A DNA stretch of 64,000 nt, from NCBI RefSeq assembly GCF_000003195.3, contig NC_012874.2, forward strand, positions 63,934,580 to 63,998,579, given 5' to 3'. A model generated the notes under the pieces. The model was not told the DNA's origin. It worked only from the letters and a program-made list of their open reading frames with translations, and did not search any database. The translations under genes were made by a program, and so were the position numbers. Of this stretch, positions 12,666 through 25,283 are shown in pieces (the first letter of the stretch is position 1; each line of letters begins with the position of its first letter). Source of the stretch: Sorghum bicolor (Eukaryota; Streptophyta; Magnoliopsida; Poales; Poaceae).

Positions 12666-13042
12666 TATATGTACATGGAAATTCCTTTCTACACGTACGT
12701 GTAGTTACTCTCATCTTTAATAAACTACATTGTGTATGTATTCATACTTGTTTATCGGTTTGAGTATATTTATATACTCATATTAAGATACTCTAGATCT
12801 TACCACGCGGAAATTTTTCAAAAAAAATATTTTAAATATATTACTAAAATGCCACTACTATATTATATATAATAAGGATAACCATATACTCTATGTATGC
12901 ATGCATACTTAACATACATATCACTCTAGATGGTCTAGTATGATCATATACTTTGTCTATATACATTTCGTTCGGTCATATACACCTTAAATCTAGAGAT
13001 ATATAGATGAGAGAAACTACACGCGCGTGTAAAATAAACGCG

Positions 13043-13044
<2 letters not shown>

Positions 13045-13132
<88 letters not shown>
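13045..13132. repeat. (AT)44 microsatellite
   Basis: An uninterrupted AT dinucleotide run of 88 bp lies in the right part of the decayed CACTA element. The perfect copies suggest it is young or highly mutable. Confidence 0.97.
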
Positions 13133-13136
<4 letters not shown>

Positions 13137-13794
13137 ACGTGTGATCATGTGTACGTATAATTGTTTTGTTATTTATATATGTTGTGTTATTTAATTATAT
13201 ATGTTGTGTCAAACGATAACTTAATTATTGGTGCGAAATATCTATTAGTATTAGTAGCGTATTTAAATCCTATTATAATATTAAAACTAATCATCAATTG
13301 AAAAAAAGTACAAACACTTTACTCCCAGTTTCTAATACCATCCGGGACTAAATGTCCTGCCACGTGAACAGATCTAGAGAGCCCTTTAGTCTCGGTTTGT
13401 ATTACGAACCGGGGCTAAATGTCTACTTTTAGTCCCGGACACCCAATCGGGACTAAAGGTGCCCTTCTTTAGTCCCAGGTTAGGAAACCGAGACTAAAGG
13501 AGCTTTTCAACCGGGAGTACAGACCATTTCTGGTTGTTAACCATTTACAGAGATAGACATCCAAACACTCCAAAGAACAACGTCAATTCACTGAATGTTC
13601 CGGTTACGGCGCTACAAACCAGCTCTTACAAGCATGATCAAATTATATTGTGAGGACCATGTTCCATCTATATAGTGATAGTCGTCCAACACATAAATAG
13701 TAAATACCTCACAGAGTCACAGGTCGTCGAGCACCGCACATAGGCAAAAACAAATAAACAGGACAACTGACGAAGCAATATACATGGTACATAT

Positions 13795-14195
13795 ATGCTT
13801 GTATATAAACCCGGCCGTGTGTATGCGAATGCGACACACAGGAGTATCGTCCTGGTGTATTTTATACGAGAATGCTTGAGCTGTGTAAAACAGTTGTGTG
13901 AACGGATCGATCAATCTCAATATCTCACAAAATAAACGCTTAACGAAATATATATGTATCCAGCTGCAAAGGGATCGATACATTATTAATTGCTGGCACG
14001 TCTACCATTTGTTTTATGTAAAAAATAAAAAAAGATAAAAAAGAATCATCAGAAAAGATACACAACAGAGAAGTGAAAGAGAAAAAAAAAAGAAAGAAGT
14101 ACTACTTGTGTGTGTATATACTAGTATATGCGATTATATAATTTTATATGAACGCACGCACACACTGACACACGTGACACGTCGTTGTGCTCCGT
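13795..14195 (+). repeat. Truncated ARS upstream copy 1
   Basis: This stretch parallels the ARS 5' flank at about 29270-29680. Shared blocks include ATATAAACCCGGCCGTGTGT, GCTTGAGCTGTGTAA, CCATTTGTTTTATGT, AGAATCATC, AACAGAGAAGTGAAAGA and ATGCGATTATATAATTTTAT. It is the most diverged of the six copies and ends near ACGTCGTTGT, before the TATA box. No coding sequence follows. Confidence 0.8.
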
Positions 14196-14339
14196 AGTTA
14201 TTTAGAACGAGAGAACATTTCACATTTATGATGATTCGGGGAGTTATTATTATTGGACAGATTAACCATGCATTGTTTTCGAATCAGGATTCCATCACTA
14301 TTTATTTGTTACTTAATTAGTACTAGCACATAGTTGTTA

Positions 14340-15061
14340 GAGCATCTCCAGCAGTGCTACCTAAAACAAACTACCTAAATAGGCATTTAAGCAGCCACCT
14401 ATTTTTGTACTATCTATATTTTACTTTCAACTCCAACAATACTACCTAAAACATGGTTCCTAAATTTATTTTAGAAATCTATGACATACGGGACCCACTT
14501 GTCATCTTCTTCCTTGAGCTTCAGCCGCAGCGCACCTTGCGCGTCCTCCGCTGCGCCGCCGCAGTCGCACCCCGCGGCTGCCTCGCTCGCGGATGCCGTG
14601 CTGACCCTGCCAGGACGAGGAGCAGTAGCACGGCGAGCCACGCCAGCGACGCGGGAAGAGGAGCCCGAGCTCGCGCAGCGTCCATGGCGTGCGCGTGCGC
14701 GGTTCGGCTGGGGAGGGAGAGGACAGAGGAGGGAGTTGGCGCCGCGCGTGCGCCGCGCGCTGGAGGAGCGCGGCCGCCCGCCGGGGAGTAGAGGGCCGGC
14801 GAGCAGGGGAGGCTTGGAGCGCCGCCGTCGAGTAGTACAGCCGGGTTGTGTGCGTACGAGTGCGGGGAGAGAGAGGAGCGTGGGAGAGAAAAGTAGGTAG
14901 GCATGTTTGTTGGCCCAATAGATCTAGGTAGTGGGAGGGGGAATTTGTTGGGCCAACAAAAGTAGGTAGTCAGATAGGTAGCCTGCTGGAGTGCGTTTTT
15001 TACTCTCCACTACTCAAATATAGGATAGGTAGTGGATTTAGGTAGTCTGCTGGAGATGCTC
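14340..15061. mobile_element. MITE-like element (GAGCATCTCCAGCAG ends) carrying a GC-rich gene fragment
   Basis: The 722-bp element has inverted ends GAGCATCTCCAGCAG and CTGCTGGAGATGCTC with TTA target duplications (14337-14339 and 15062-15064), as in PIF/Harbinger-type elements. The AT-rich ends enclose a sharply GC-rich core (about 14515-14890), consistent with capture of a host gene fragment (Pack-type). Confidence 0.82.
14521..14904 (-). pseudogene. Captured exon-like fragment with signal-peptide-like segment
   Basis: The minus strand has a 127-codon open frame. Its internal Met starts MDAARARAPLPASLAWLAVL followed by a Leu-rich hydrophobic run and Ala-Gly-Ser, which looks like a secretory signal peptide. 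It then becomes Arg-rich and runs into the element's AT-rich end. It resembles the first exon of a secreted or membrane protein caught in the transposon. The parent gene was not identified. Confidence 0.45.
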
Positions 15062-15206
15062 TTAGTCAAATACTCCCTTCATACCTAAATTAGCTAACGT
15101 TTATGACAAGATTATGATAACCAAGGAGTAATTAATTAGATGTTAACATTAGTTTTCTTGCTTTGCCTTTATTAAATAACATTGCGGGTGTTTCCTCTAT
15201 AACAAC

Positions 15207-15285
15207 CAGGTGTAGCTCAATTGGTTACACCTCCACAGCCTGAGTCTGGTGGTCGCAGTTCAACTCCTCCTGCATGTGAGATTTT
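15207..15285 (+). repeat. tRNA-derived SINE-like head
   Basis: A tRNA-like unit has an A-box-like TAGCTCAATTGG and, about 45 bp on, a B-box-like GTCGCAGTTCAACTCC. Stem pairing is too poor for a functional tRNA. It is followed by DNA resembling a Tourist MITE end, so the 3' part of any SINE is not clear. Confidence 0.5.
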
Positions 15286-15403
15286 GTTTAGTTCACCCTG
15301 AAATCCTAAATTTTTTCAAGATTCCAGCTAACGCCCTGCTTTGCTTGCGCCTCGCAAGCGCTACAAGTTCAAGTACTGCAGTTGCAGCTGGCAGGTCTGG
15401 CGG

Positions 15404-15636
15404 GTCTTGTTTAGGTCCTTCCCTGAAAACTTTTGGACACTATAATACTTTTATTTTTATTTGATAATTATTATCCAATCGTAGATTAATTAGGATTAAA
15501 AGATTTGTCTCGCAAATTACAGCCAAATTGTACAATTAATTTTTATTTTCATCTATATTTATGCTCCATGCATGCATCGATAGATTCGATGTGCTGGAGA
15601 AAGTTTTTAGATTTTTGGGTGAAACTAAACAAGCCC
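15404..15636. mobile_element. Degenerate Tourist-like MITE
   Basis: The ends GTCTTGTTTAGGTCC and GAAACTAAACAAGCCC and the interior resemble the intact copies at 4196 and 18121. A clean target duplication was not found. A second end-like fragment (TTTGTTTAGTTCACCC) lies just left at about 15284. Confidence 0.65.
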
Positions 15637-15654
15637 TTAATGCCTTTTTTAATT

Positions 15655-15977
15655 ATACGAGAAGCTGTGCTTGAGCTGTGAAATTAACAGTTGTGTGAAT
15701 GGATCAGACATATATCTGAATATCACAATTAAATAAACGTACGCTTTGCAAAAACTAAATATACATGTACTGAGCAGATCGAAGGGCAGCTAGACAATAA
15801 TTGCAGGTGCGTTTGCCATTTGTTTTATGTGTACAAAGACAAGCAAAACAGATCAAGCAGAATCATCTGAAAAGATACACTACAACAGAGAAGTGAAAGA
15901 AAAAAAATTAAAAGATACACCTGTGTTTACTAGCTAGTAATCACATGCGATTATATAAACACACGCATACACGCATG
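15655..15977 (+). repeat. Truncated ARS upstream copy 2
   Basis: It matches the ARS 5' flank at about 29343-29665 closely, for example ATACGAGAAG, AACAGTTGTGTGAATGGATC, GCAGATCGAAGGGCAG and AAGACAAGCAAAACAGATCA. It breaks at ACACGCATG directly into LINE sequence at 15978. It has no TATA box and no CDS. Confidence 0.88.
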
Positions 15978-16028
15978 CCCTTAAATTGCAGGCTATACGC
16001 TGATTTGGCTGAGTATTGCCTGTTTGAT
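15978..16028 (-). pseudogene. LINE fragment, left of the CACTA insertion
   Basis: This 51-bp piece continues directly into 25281 once the CACTA element is removed. It is the reverse complement of LINE sequence at about 46657-46706 and 55263-55313. It marks the outermost point I can follow of the left arm of the inverted duplication. Confidence 0.8.
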
Positions 16029-18120
16029 CACTACAAGGTTTCACCCCTGATGCAACGGCCTAAAAGTGTTGTAATATGCCAAGAATGGTTGCAATACATA
16101 AAATTGCAACACAAAAAAAATCGTTGGTAGGCGTTGCCATAGTAACCGTGGTCTAAAGTTTGCACCACGACTAATTTTGGTGTTGCAATAGTTTTCCCCT
16201 ATTGCAATACTAGGGAGTGTTGTTGCAACACTATCTAGTGTTGCAACCCATAGTATAAGCAACCACGCTGGGTGTTGCAAGCATAACTATTGCAACATAC
16301 CTGCCATTGCTAGAGATACTTGTTGCCACATAACTGAAGAGTAGCAATAGGTGCACTAGCAACTACAGGGGGTGTTGCAATAGTACTTATTTCTACGCAT
16401 CAATAGCATTGCAATAGCTGGACCATCTATTACCACACTATCTATGTGGTTGCTATAGGTAGAACCCTCCTATTGCCATGACAAATATTTGGTTGCTACA
16501 GGTGACCTCTCTATTGCCACATTATCACTATGGTTGCTATAGGTGGAACCCTTTGTTGCCACGATAAATATTTGGTTGCTAGAGATTCTCTCTATTGCCA
16601 CAATTAATATTTGCTTGCGATACTTGGACCCTCTTTTGCCACGCTTAGTATTGTGTTGCTAGAGTTTGGAGACTATTGCTGCACCCACTATTTCATTGGT
16701 ACACTGTTTGTTTGTTGCTATAGCATATATTGTAATACCAAATGTTTATGCCGATATTCCATATTGCAACCATGAAAAAAATATACATAAACTTTTAGAA
16801 CAATAATATATGGTCAATAAAGCATTTAGACAAACATTAATGCAAAATATGCTATGTACAAATCATCTCATATTTGGCTTAGACACACGCACAACTCACA
16901 CATAAGGTATCAAACACACTTCATATCAAAATCTAATAAGCCATGTCTAGCAGTGCAAAGAAGGTTGGCTCGATGTTGACCATCATATCACTCGTGTGCT
17001 CCACTTAACCTCCAGCTTCCTCCTAAAAAGTATCGTTGACATTGGTATATGCATTAGTTAAACAAAAAATTATCAATATCCTCACAAAAAAACTAAAATT
17101 GCAATATAATATTTTGGCAGTAACAAATGGACTCAGTGAAGTAAGCAATTTGAAATCATAAATTAAAGACTAATAGGTTTGCAAATTTGCAAAGTCAATC
17201 ATAGTAAAATTATCCATGACTTATCTTTGGAGAAGGGGAGAATGAACCCATTGACTGAGAATGACTTTATTGGAGGGGAAGAAGCAAAAGCAACACAAGA
17301 AAACTAGATCATGTGTACTGAAATGAATTGTGAAATTTAAACCTTAAATTATAGATACAAATACCACATGTACATAAACTGATAAATGATATCAAAAGAC
17401 GAGCACGTATAAAATCTATTGACACCATACATTTACTGATATTGTGATTTTTAATTTTTAAGTGCAACATGACAAGGAGTACAAAGACAGAACATTGCTA
17501 GATGAAAAGGATCATTTTAGGTGATGCTATGGTTTTGGAAGGATCACAGATCGGCGTATAACTCAGAGATGAATCTATGGCTACTAACAACCAAATGTTA
17601 ATTCAGAGCAGAGCTTGTGACTCATCCAAATTATATTCAGTGTGTGTGGGGGGTAGAGATTCAGATTAGCAGCACATTCTGCACTGATTGAGATTACCAA
17701 TGAAGCTACACAGCAACAGAATACCCACTTTGACTGATCCTAGCAACACCAAGATGAAAAACAAACCCAAAGAACAACAAGAAGCAATTGCAGATCAAGC
17801 CCTCACCACTCAAGGACACACCGGTGGTGGAACTCTTGCCTGCAGCTGGTCACCTGGCAAAGGCAGGAAGAGGGTCTAGAAGCAGAAGCCGCTCCAATAA
17901 CAATACCTACAACAAAAAATATCAAAATAAATAAATAAAAAAATAAAATTAGCTTTCAGTAGAAATTATCGTCCTACATGGTCTGAACAAAACCCGATTA
18001 GGCCACAAAGATTCATATTAGGCTGCCACCAAACCACACCTGTTATACATAGCCACTAGATGACTAGATCCATTGTCCAATAATGATGATCCATTTTTAT
18101 TTTGCTAAATAACAAACTAA

Positions 18121-18351
18121 GGCCTTGTTTAGTTCGCAAAAATTTTTGTTTTTGGCTACTGTAGCATTTCGTTTTAATTTGACAAACATTATCCAATCAC
18201 GGAGTAACTAGGCTCAAAAGATTCATCTCACAAATTACAGGTAAACTGTGCAGTTAGTTTTTATTTTTGTCTATATTTAATGCTCCATGCATGCAACCAA
18301 AGATTCGATGTGACAGGGAATCTTAAAAATTTTTGCGAACTAAACAAGGCC
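18121..18351. mobile_element. Tourist-like MITE nested in the CACTA element
   Basis: The 231-bp element starts GGCCTTGTTTAGTTCGC and ends GCGAACTAAACAAGGCC, with TAA duplications (18118-18120 and 18352-18354). It is the least diverged member of the family in the window by end symmetry. Confidence 0.92.
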
Positions 18352-20749
18352 TAAAGTTATGTCAGACCTCAGTTCTTAGTACTCAGTAAGTCAGTATAAA
18401 ATTAAATATGCAGTTGCAACCACATACTTTTACTATCCATCAATCTCTCCAATTCTAAATGGGGACATGAAAAATAGGTGACAAGAAGCATATAACTGTG
18501 TACTTGCTATATTCATATTTCAGACTTTCAGAATTAATAATCTAAGTGCTAGAGCTAACAGCCTAAGTGCCTAATACAATAATACACACCGACACACACC
18601 TAACATGAATAAAGTGATTTAACAAATGCATCATCTAGCAGTCTGGCACTAGCAGACAAAGCAATCTGAAACATTTAACTCTGTTATTTACAAGAGCACA
18701 CATTATTTACTTTTGGAGAACAAAGCACATATTGATTTCTGTAGAGGAGGATGGAGCAGGATTGATAGACTCAGTTGAGTTGTCAGTTTCTATTGATGTC
18801 AAGGTGTAAAGTTCTCAATTGAGTTCTTAGTTTCTGACACTCAGCCACACTCACATGTCAGGTCATCACAGCAAGATTGTAACAAATTTATATCACAAGT
18901 CACAAGCAAAAGCATAAGGCAAAGATCAGCCAACACCACCTGTTAGCCATGCAAAACTAAAATTCAGCAACTCGGTCTGTAACTGTGAGTGACTTCTCAT
19001 CATTCTACAATAAGTGACTATGCCAAAAAAAAAGAATTAGCATAATTTTAGCCACTAGGGTCATGCAATGGGACCAAAATAATCTCATAAAAATTTAAGT
19101 TTGAACTATGTTGTACTATTACCAAAACCTGATTCATTGAGCATGATGTAACACTGGTAATGGATCATGATTTAATTGTACTATTATGTTTTTCTGTGTG
19201 CCTTTCTGAATGTAAATCTTCTTCTATCTAGTAGCGAGTTAAATATTATCTTTTTCAGGCAAAATTTCAGTGTGCTGATTTGAATATGAAGCTTAAATTA
19301 GACTACAAGCAAATGCAGAACTATGTGATCCAAATCATTGCATTCTCCAGTTTAGCAACAATATGTAAATTTGAATGGTTTGTGATTTGAAGTTAGCTGA
19401 TAAAAATCAAAACAGCTAACAAGCATCAGTGAATTTGACCTTCATACTTTGGTAAACACCTATGCAGAAATCTAATCAAGATTTGACCATATGCTGTAGT
19501 CATTTATCCCATGGTCCCCAACAAGCATCAACTGCTACATTTAAATAAATCTAATGTAAAAGGGCATCCTGAGAAACAACAAGAAATAATCCTTAGTTTG
19601 ACATCTCTAGTTGCAGTTTAGTCAGTCTAATTGGAATTACTTATAACACTGAAAAATACCTGTATATTGAAAGGCCATGTAAAAAAACAAAAGAAACATG
19701 GATGTTGCAAAGTCAATGAATTGACTAAGCATGGCCACAGCTCCACCTTCTTCCCTGTGGCCTACGCCTTCTTCAGCACCTTGCTCACCTCCAAAAATGT
19801 TGTGACTAGGAATATAGTGTATAAATTTTATTACAATAGCAAGTACTACATCATATCACAACAACAAGTATAGTGTATAAATTTTAACAACTATGGACAG
19901 CTCATGCAGCCTACAAAAATGCTACATTGAAAACACAATTCTGTTTTTACCTCTCACAGAAATACTCATCTAAGGCTGCAACTTCTACACTCTACTAACA
20001 AGAATAGGATACTGAAAATTTTCATGATTTATAGATGAAAGGAACTTGCAACAAAAGTTAAATAACAGATATATTATTCTACTGTTCTACACCCTTACAT
20101 GTGATCCTTAGGTCTGAAGCTTTTAGCATAGCCATAAATTAGTGAGGTATGAAAAGATAAAACACTAAAAAAGATCAACTATTTGCTAGGTGAATATAAT
20201 GACAGGGTGTGCGGAAGCAAAAAAAAAGGAGCTGCATGCAAGCATGCAATCAATTCGGCAAGGCAAGCTATGGTTTCTAGTGCATGTATTCATCTATTTG
20301 ACATCCAATTATCTTTTTCCATGTCATGCTTTCAAGAATTATCTAGCGCAGTTTTCATGCACAAGAGACCATAGCTCGTTTCATTCTCTCATGTTCGGAC
20401 TCTAAAATTGTATTTGTGAATTTGTGATGTCAATAAGTTTCATTTACGACAGCAAGAATTAGCAATATTCAACATAAGACCACTTAGAAGTTCTCACCTT
20501 TAATTTTAAGTTCCAACAAGAAAGAAAATATTTCATTTTTAGTACAGAATGTCAAATTGGACTGCATATGCTTGCTTGTTTGTATGGTCACTACTGGTAT
20601 TTAGAGAATAGCTGCACATTCTGAGACGACGCCTAGTGTTGAATTAAAATCATTAAATTATACATTGTTGACCCGCACAATCGTTTGTTGGTTCACCTTA
20701 TTAAAATGGAAATAATACGGCAACCATACTTGTAGATAGGATGGCGTGT

Positions 20750-21480
20750 AAATGATGTGGGCTTACTGACCTTATTACGGAACAGCTCCATGTGGTTCTT
20801 GTGCATAGGAGTCCAGCGGTGGATTCAGCGGCAACAGCGAGTCCGTCTCCCCAATCGACATTTTGTAGCCAGATCGTGTTCGTGGACTTTGCGGTGTCGA
20901 TCCCTGCCCACCATGCAGATACAACTACATCGACAATCGAACAGCTCGCATCAGACCAAGAGAAGCTCTACACTTGAGACATCGATTCAAATCAAGAAGG
21001 GGTAGGGGAAGAAGGAGATGATGCAAATGAGGAGATGGGGAGGGGATCTGTAGGAGTCGCACCTGTAGCGGGATGACAACAGCAAAAGCATCGCCTGCCG
21101 AGTCGCCGCTTCTTTCTCCGGTAGTTCGCGATGGGACTGCAGGAGTTGGCGATGAACGATCACAGGATGCTAAGCGACAGTATCTTTCCACCGATTCACC
21201 CCCAACCCGCCCCAACATAGGAGAGGCTACGGTCAAGGGAGCTCGTGCGGCATCGGCGGCAAACTATGGAGAAGCTTGTCGACATGGGAGCAAAAGGCTC
21301 ATCAGTAGGGGTTGGGCGAGGATGGGAGGATGAGGGCCGGGGCAGCGGGACTGCGGTGTTAGGGTGGATGGCTTAACGCGGCGGCGGCGGTGGTGCGGCT
21401 TTGTGGTAGGGCTGGAAATGGTGTTGCGGAAACTGATAGGATTTCGCAGGGTCACGGAGCGAGTTTCATGAAAATTGAAA
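20750..21480. other. GC-rich, possibly captured gene fragment inside CACTA
   Basis: Base composition rises sharply between AT-rich neighbours, with CGGCGGCGGCGGTGG at about 21380. Competing open frames occur on both strands; the longest is 103 codons, minus strand, 20925-21236. It looks like a host 5' exon or leader picked up by the element. No domain was recognised and the coding strand is unclear. Confidence 0.35.
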
Positions 21481-22254
21481 TGTTTTGGGGAGCGCGGGTC
21501 GCAAGCCTATGAAAATTTTGGCTAATTCAGCGGTAGGGAGGGAGACCCTATGTGCCAAATTATATGTCATTTTTTATTTCTATGCTATAAGTTTTACTCG
21601 ATTTATAAAAGATATATCTAACATTTATATTTTTAAATAAATTTATTTTAAAAATAGATTTAAAGATTTTTTAATAATACTAATTATGTATCATAAATAT
21701 TAATATTTTTTAATATATATTTTGTGAAATTTATTTCTTAGAAATGAAAACGATAAATATTTTGAGACAGAGGGAGTATTTCAAGATCGTTGTCATTTTT
21801 TTTGACGCCATTCTAAATTTTAATTTTAAAATGTAAAAATTTCAAATATTTTTTGGATAGTATATGATTTTCAAATGGAAGCCATCAATTACAAGTTTTT
21901 AAAACTCATACAGATGATCAGATCTACAATTTCTTTTGATTGTTGTCTTTGGTCAGTCTCAATGCATAGTTTCATGGCACAGTTACCAAAACTATAAACT
22001 AGGTAACCGGGTCATATGAGTTTCATGGGGATGAAACTCCTCTCTCATCTGATGAAACTCCTTCATTTAATGACCCTGCCAAGTTAGCAATTTTACTTAT
22101 GTGGCACCCTATTTAATGTGCATGACACTCTCATGAAACATGCATTGAGACTAGGCTTAATTCGAGTTTGTTTAAACAATTTAAAATTTGAATTTTAAAA
22201 TACGACAAGCTCTCATTCTCCACACTTGAGAAATAAAATGACCAAGAAAGATTA

Positions 22255-24690
22255 AAAAATATCCAAGTGGTGTAGTGGTAGTGGTGGCTTTGGTGTTACT
22301 ATGGAAGAGGTGAGGTTACTATTACTAGTAGAAATCTCAATGGTTGCCCCATTTTTATTTTTTTGTCAACTATTTCACGCCATGTTAAATCTTACTTTTA
22401 AAATATGAAGCTTCAGATAGAATTTTATAATAGTAAATGATTTCAAATGGCTTTTTCTTGAGATTTTCCACACTAGTCTAAATTTGAATTCCAAAATATA
22501 AAAATTATATTAGAATTTCGGGAGAGTAAATGATTTTAAATGGAATAGTCGTCAACTATAAGTTTTTATAAGTTATGCATATCTAAAAAAACTCTTTTGG
22601 TTGTTTCTCCATCTAACTTCTTTGAACAATTTAATATTTAATTTCAAAATAAGAGAACTTTGAATAAAATTTTAGGATGGTAAATTATTTCAAATGGAAA
22701 AGTCGTCAACATCAAAATTGTAGAACTCGTCGATATTTAAAACTTTTGTTTTGGTCTTTTCTCCATACAACTTTATGTGAATATTTCAAAATTTTTATGT
22801 TCTGATAGCTCAAAGCATGTTTGCTATAACAAATAAAATAAAATACTAAATTTTTCATAATATGCAAGGGTCATGTGGTTATTAGGGTGTCGTTGTCCTC
22901 TTGGACTTAGAGGTGGTGGTCACCTTATTTTTATTTTTCATGTCAATTTTTCCATGCAACGCAATTTTGGTGGTCACCTTATTTTTATTATTCATGTCAA
23001 TTTTTCCATGCAACGCAAAAATTAAATTTCAAAATTTTAAAACTTGAACTAATTTTTTGGGATAATAAATAATTTCAAATATATTTTCTTGCCATTTTTT
23101 CCACGACATGTTAAATTTGAATTTACATAAACACTTCAAATAGAATTTTGGGACATTAAATGATTTTTTAAATGGAAAAGTCATCAACAATAAAATTGTA
23201 TAACTCATCGAGATCTACAACTTTTGTTTTGGTCATTTCTCTATTAAATTTTATTTGAACAATTGGAAATTTGAATTTTAAATATGAGAACTTCGAATGT
23301 ATTTTGGGGGCACTAAATGATATTAAATGAAAAAGCCATTAACAAGAAAGTTGTAGAACTGCCCCACAGTTTGAGTTCAAAAGAAAGTTGTAGAACTCAT
23401 TGAGATCTATAACTTTCTTTCGAGTCATTTTTCCATCTGATATTGTTTGAACAGTTTACAATTTAATCATGTCGTGATAACTCAAGCTATGGTTCCTATA
23501 ACAAATAAAATAAAACACTAAATCTTTCATAAACATGTAAGTGGTTTAGTGGTTGTAGGTATATTGCCATCCACTTGGGGAGTGAGATGCAAGTTCAAAT
23601 CTTAGTGGTTACCGAATTTTAAATATGAGAACTTCGAATGTATTTTTTTTCATAAAATGAAACACAAGATAGTGTGTAAACATGCAAGTGGTCCAGTGGT
23701 AGTGGGGGTCTTATTGACCTCTTGGGGCGTGAGATGCATGTTTAAATCTCGGCGTTTGTCCAAGTTTTATTTTTCTTTGCATTTGTTCACATTATGCTAA
23801 AGTTAATGTAACAATAAAACCAAACACTAGATATTACATAAAAATGCAAGTGGTCTGGTGGTAGTGGTTGTTACCTTGGTGATGAGGTTGTGGGTTCAAA
23901 TCTTGGTGGTTGCCTCATTTTTTTCTTATTATTTTTCCAACACATGCTTAATAATTTGACAATAGTAAATGATTTAAAATAAAAAATTTGGTCTATTTTT
24001 ATTTTTCATCATTTTTTTAGGTCATGCTAAAGTTTGACATAACAAATAAAATAAAAAACTAGATATTACATAAAAAGCAAGTGGTCTAGCGGTTATTGTG
24101 GTGTTGCTTTACCCTTGGTGGTTGAGGTAGCAAGTTGAAATCTTGGTAGTTGCCTTATTTTTATTTTTCTTATCATTTTTTCCATGGCACACTAAGGATT
24201 GGTATGTGAGATTTTTTCCACGGCACACTAAGGATTGGTATGTAAGATTTTTTCCAAGGCACGCTAAGGATTAGTGTGTGAGAACTTTGAACATATTCTG
24301 ACGATAGTAAATAATTTAAAATAACATATTTTGGTCTATTTTTATTTTTCTTATTGATTTTTCACGTCATGGCAAAGTTTAACATAACAAATAAAATAAA
24401 AAGCTAGATATTACATAAACAAGCAATTGCTTTAGTGGTCATGAGGGTGTTGGTTTCCCCTTGGGAGTTGAGGTTGCAAGTTCAAATCTTGGTAGTTGCT
24501 TCATTTTTATTGTACTTATTATTTTTTCCATGACACACTTAAGATTAAGTATATGAGACTTTAGACATAATTTTATAATAGTAAATGATTTCAAATAAAA
24601 AAGTTCAACCCATTTTTATTTTTGTTATCATTTTTTCATGCCATGCTAAAGTTCAATATAGCAAATAAAATAAAAAACACCTAGCATTAC
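22255..24690 (+). repeat. Degenerate tandem array of tRNA-like units inside CACTA
   Basis: At least seven diverged units begin near 22261, 22865, 23535, 23680, 23846, 24077 and 24422. Each has an AAGTGGTCTAGTGGTAGTGG-like word, then GTTCAAATCTTGGTGGTTGC, then a T-rich stretch and AACAAATAAAATAAAA. The first two words are spaced roughly like tRNA A and B boxes. Unit length is irregular (about 150 to 650 bp) because of decay. Confidence 0.6.
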
Positions 24691-25283
24691 AAGTGTTGCC
24701 CACAACGTTGTATTACAACAAGGACACTAGCCTATAGCAACACAAAAAAATCATGGCAAAAAGTAACATGATATATTGTGTCCATTTAGGATTATGGTTG
24801 CAATAAGTACCTAATTATTGCAACGTCGGAGAAGATTATTACAACCCCAAAAAGCCATGGCAATAGGATCATGCTATTGCATCCATTCAAAATTCTTGTT
24901 GCAATAACCAACTAGCAATTGCAACACTACTAACAACTATTGCAACTCAGAACAAGCATGGTAATAGTTACAAGCAAAAACAACCAAACTCAATATAGTT
25001 GCAATAACACCAAATAATTGCAATGAAAATCCATACTAATACAACTCCAAAGCACCATGGCAATAATGCCAACTAATTGCAACATAACTCCAAAATAGTT
25101 GCAATAGCACACACCTATTGCAATGACAAACCACACATATTGCAACACATTTAGTCCATTGCATTACAGGCACAGATTGCAACCATTTTACACAAAGGTT
25201 GTAATACAACCCCCCTATAGCAACCAAATTAGTGGTGTTGCAATCGTGTGGTGTGGCATTAGATGTGAATCCTTGTAGTGGAT

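Larger units (their letters stand above)
10187..13532. mobile_element. Decayed CACTA (En/Spm) element with CTTTAGTCCCGG subterminal repeats
   Basis: The left end CACTAGTAGAGAAAC starts at 10187. Both subterminal regions (10218-10530 and 13320-13520) carry many direct and inverted copies of TTTAGTCCCGG and CCGGGACTAAAG, the subterminal pattern of grass CACTA elements. The right terminus is eroded; I place it near 13532, where GTT could match the GTT before the left end. The interior holds relics of a transposase N-terminus and a Ulp1-like domain. Confidence 0.75.
16029..25280. mobile_element. Full-length 9.25-kb CACTA element, non-autonomous
   Basis: Ends are CACTACAAGGTTTCAC (left) and the inverse of CACTACAAGGATTCACATCT (right), with a perfect GAT target duplication (16026-16028 and 25281-25283). 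Subterminal regions (about 16040-16760 and 24690-25260) are packed with GTTGCAATAG/CTATTGCAAC-type words in both orientations. The empty site is present in the right arm near 55264. No open frame over about 103 codons and no TNPD-like transposase was seen, so it must depend on another element. The interior carries a Tourist MITE, a GC-rich exon-like stretch and a long degenerate tandem array. Confidence 0.93.

Noticed and set aside
13045..13132. AT run as a functional regulatory or origin element
   Set aside because: It is a plain dinucleotide microsatellite inside a decayed transposon.
15207..15285. Functional tRNA gene
   Set aside because: A- and B-box-like words are present but the acceptor and anticodon stems do not pair; SINE-like is a better description.
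22000..25000. CRISPR-like array
   Set aside because: Repeats are degenerate with irregular spacing, inside a plant CACTA element.
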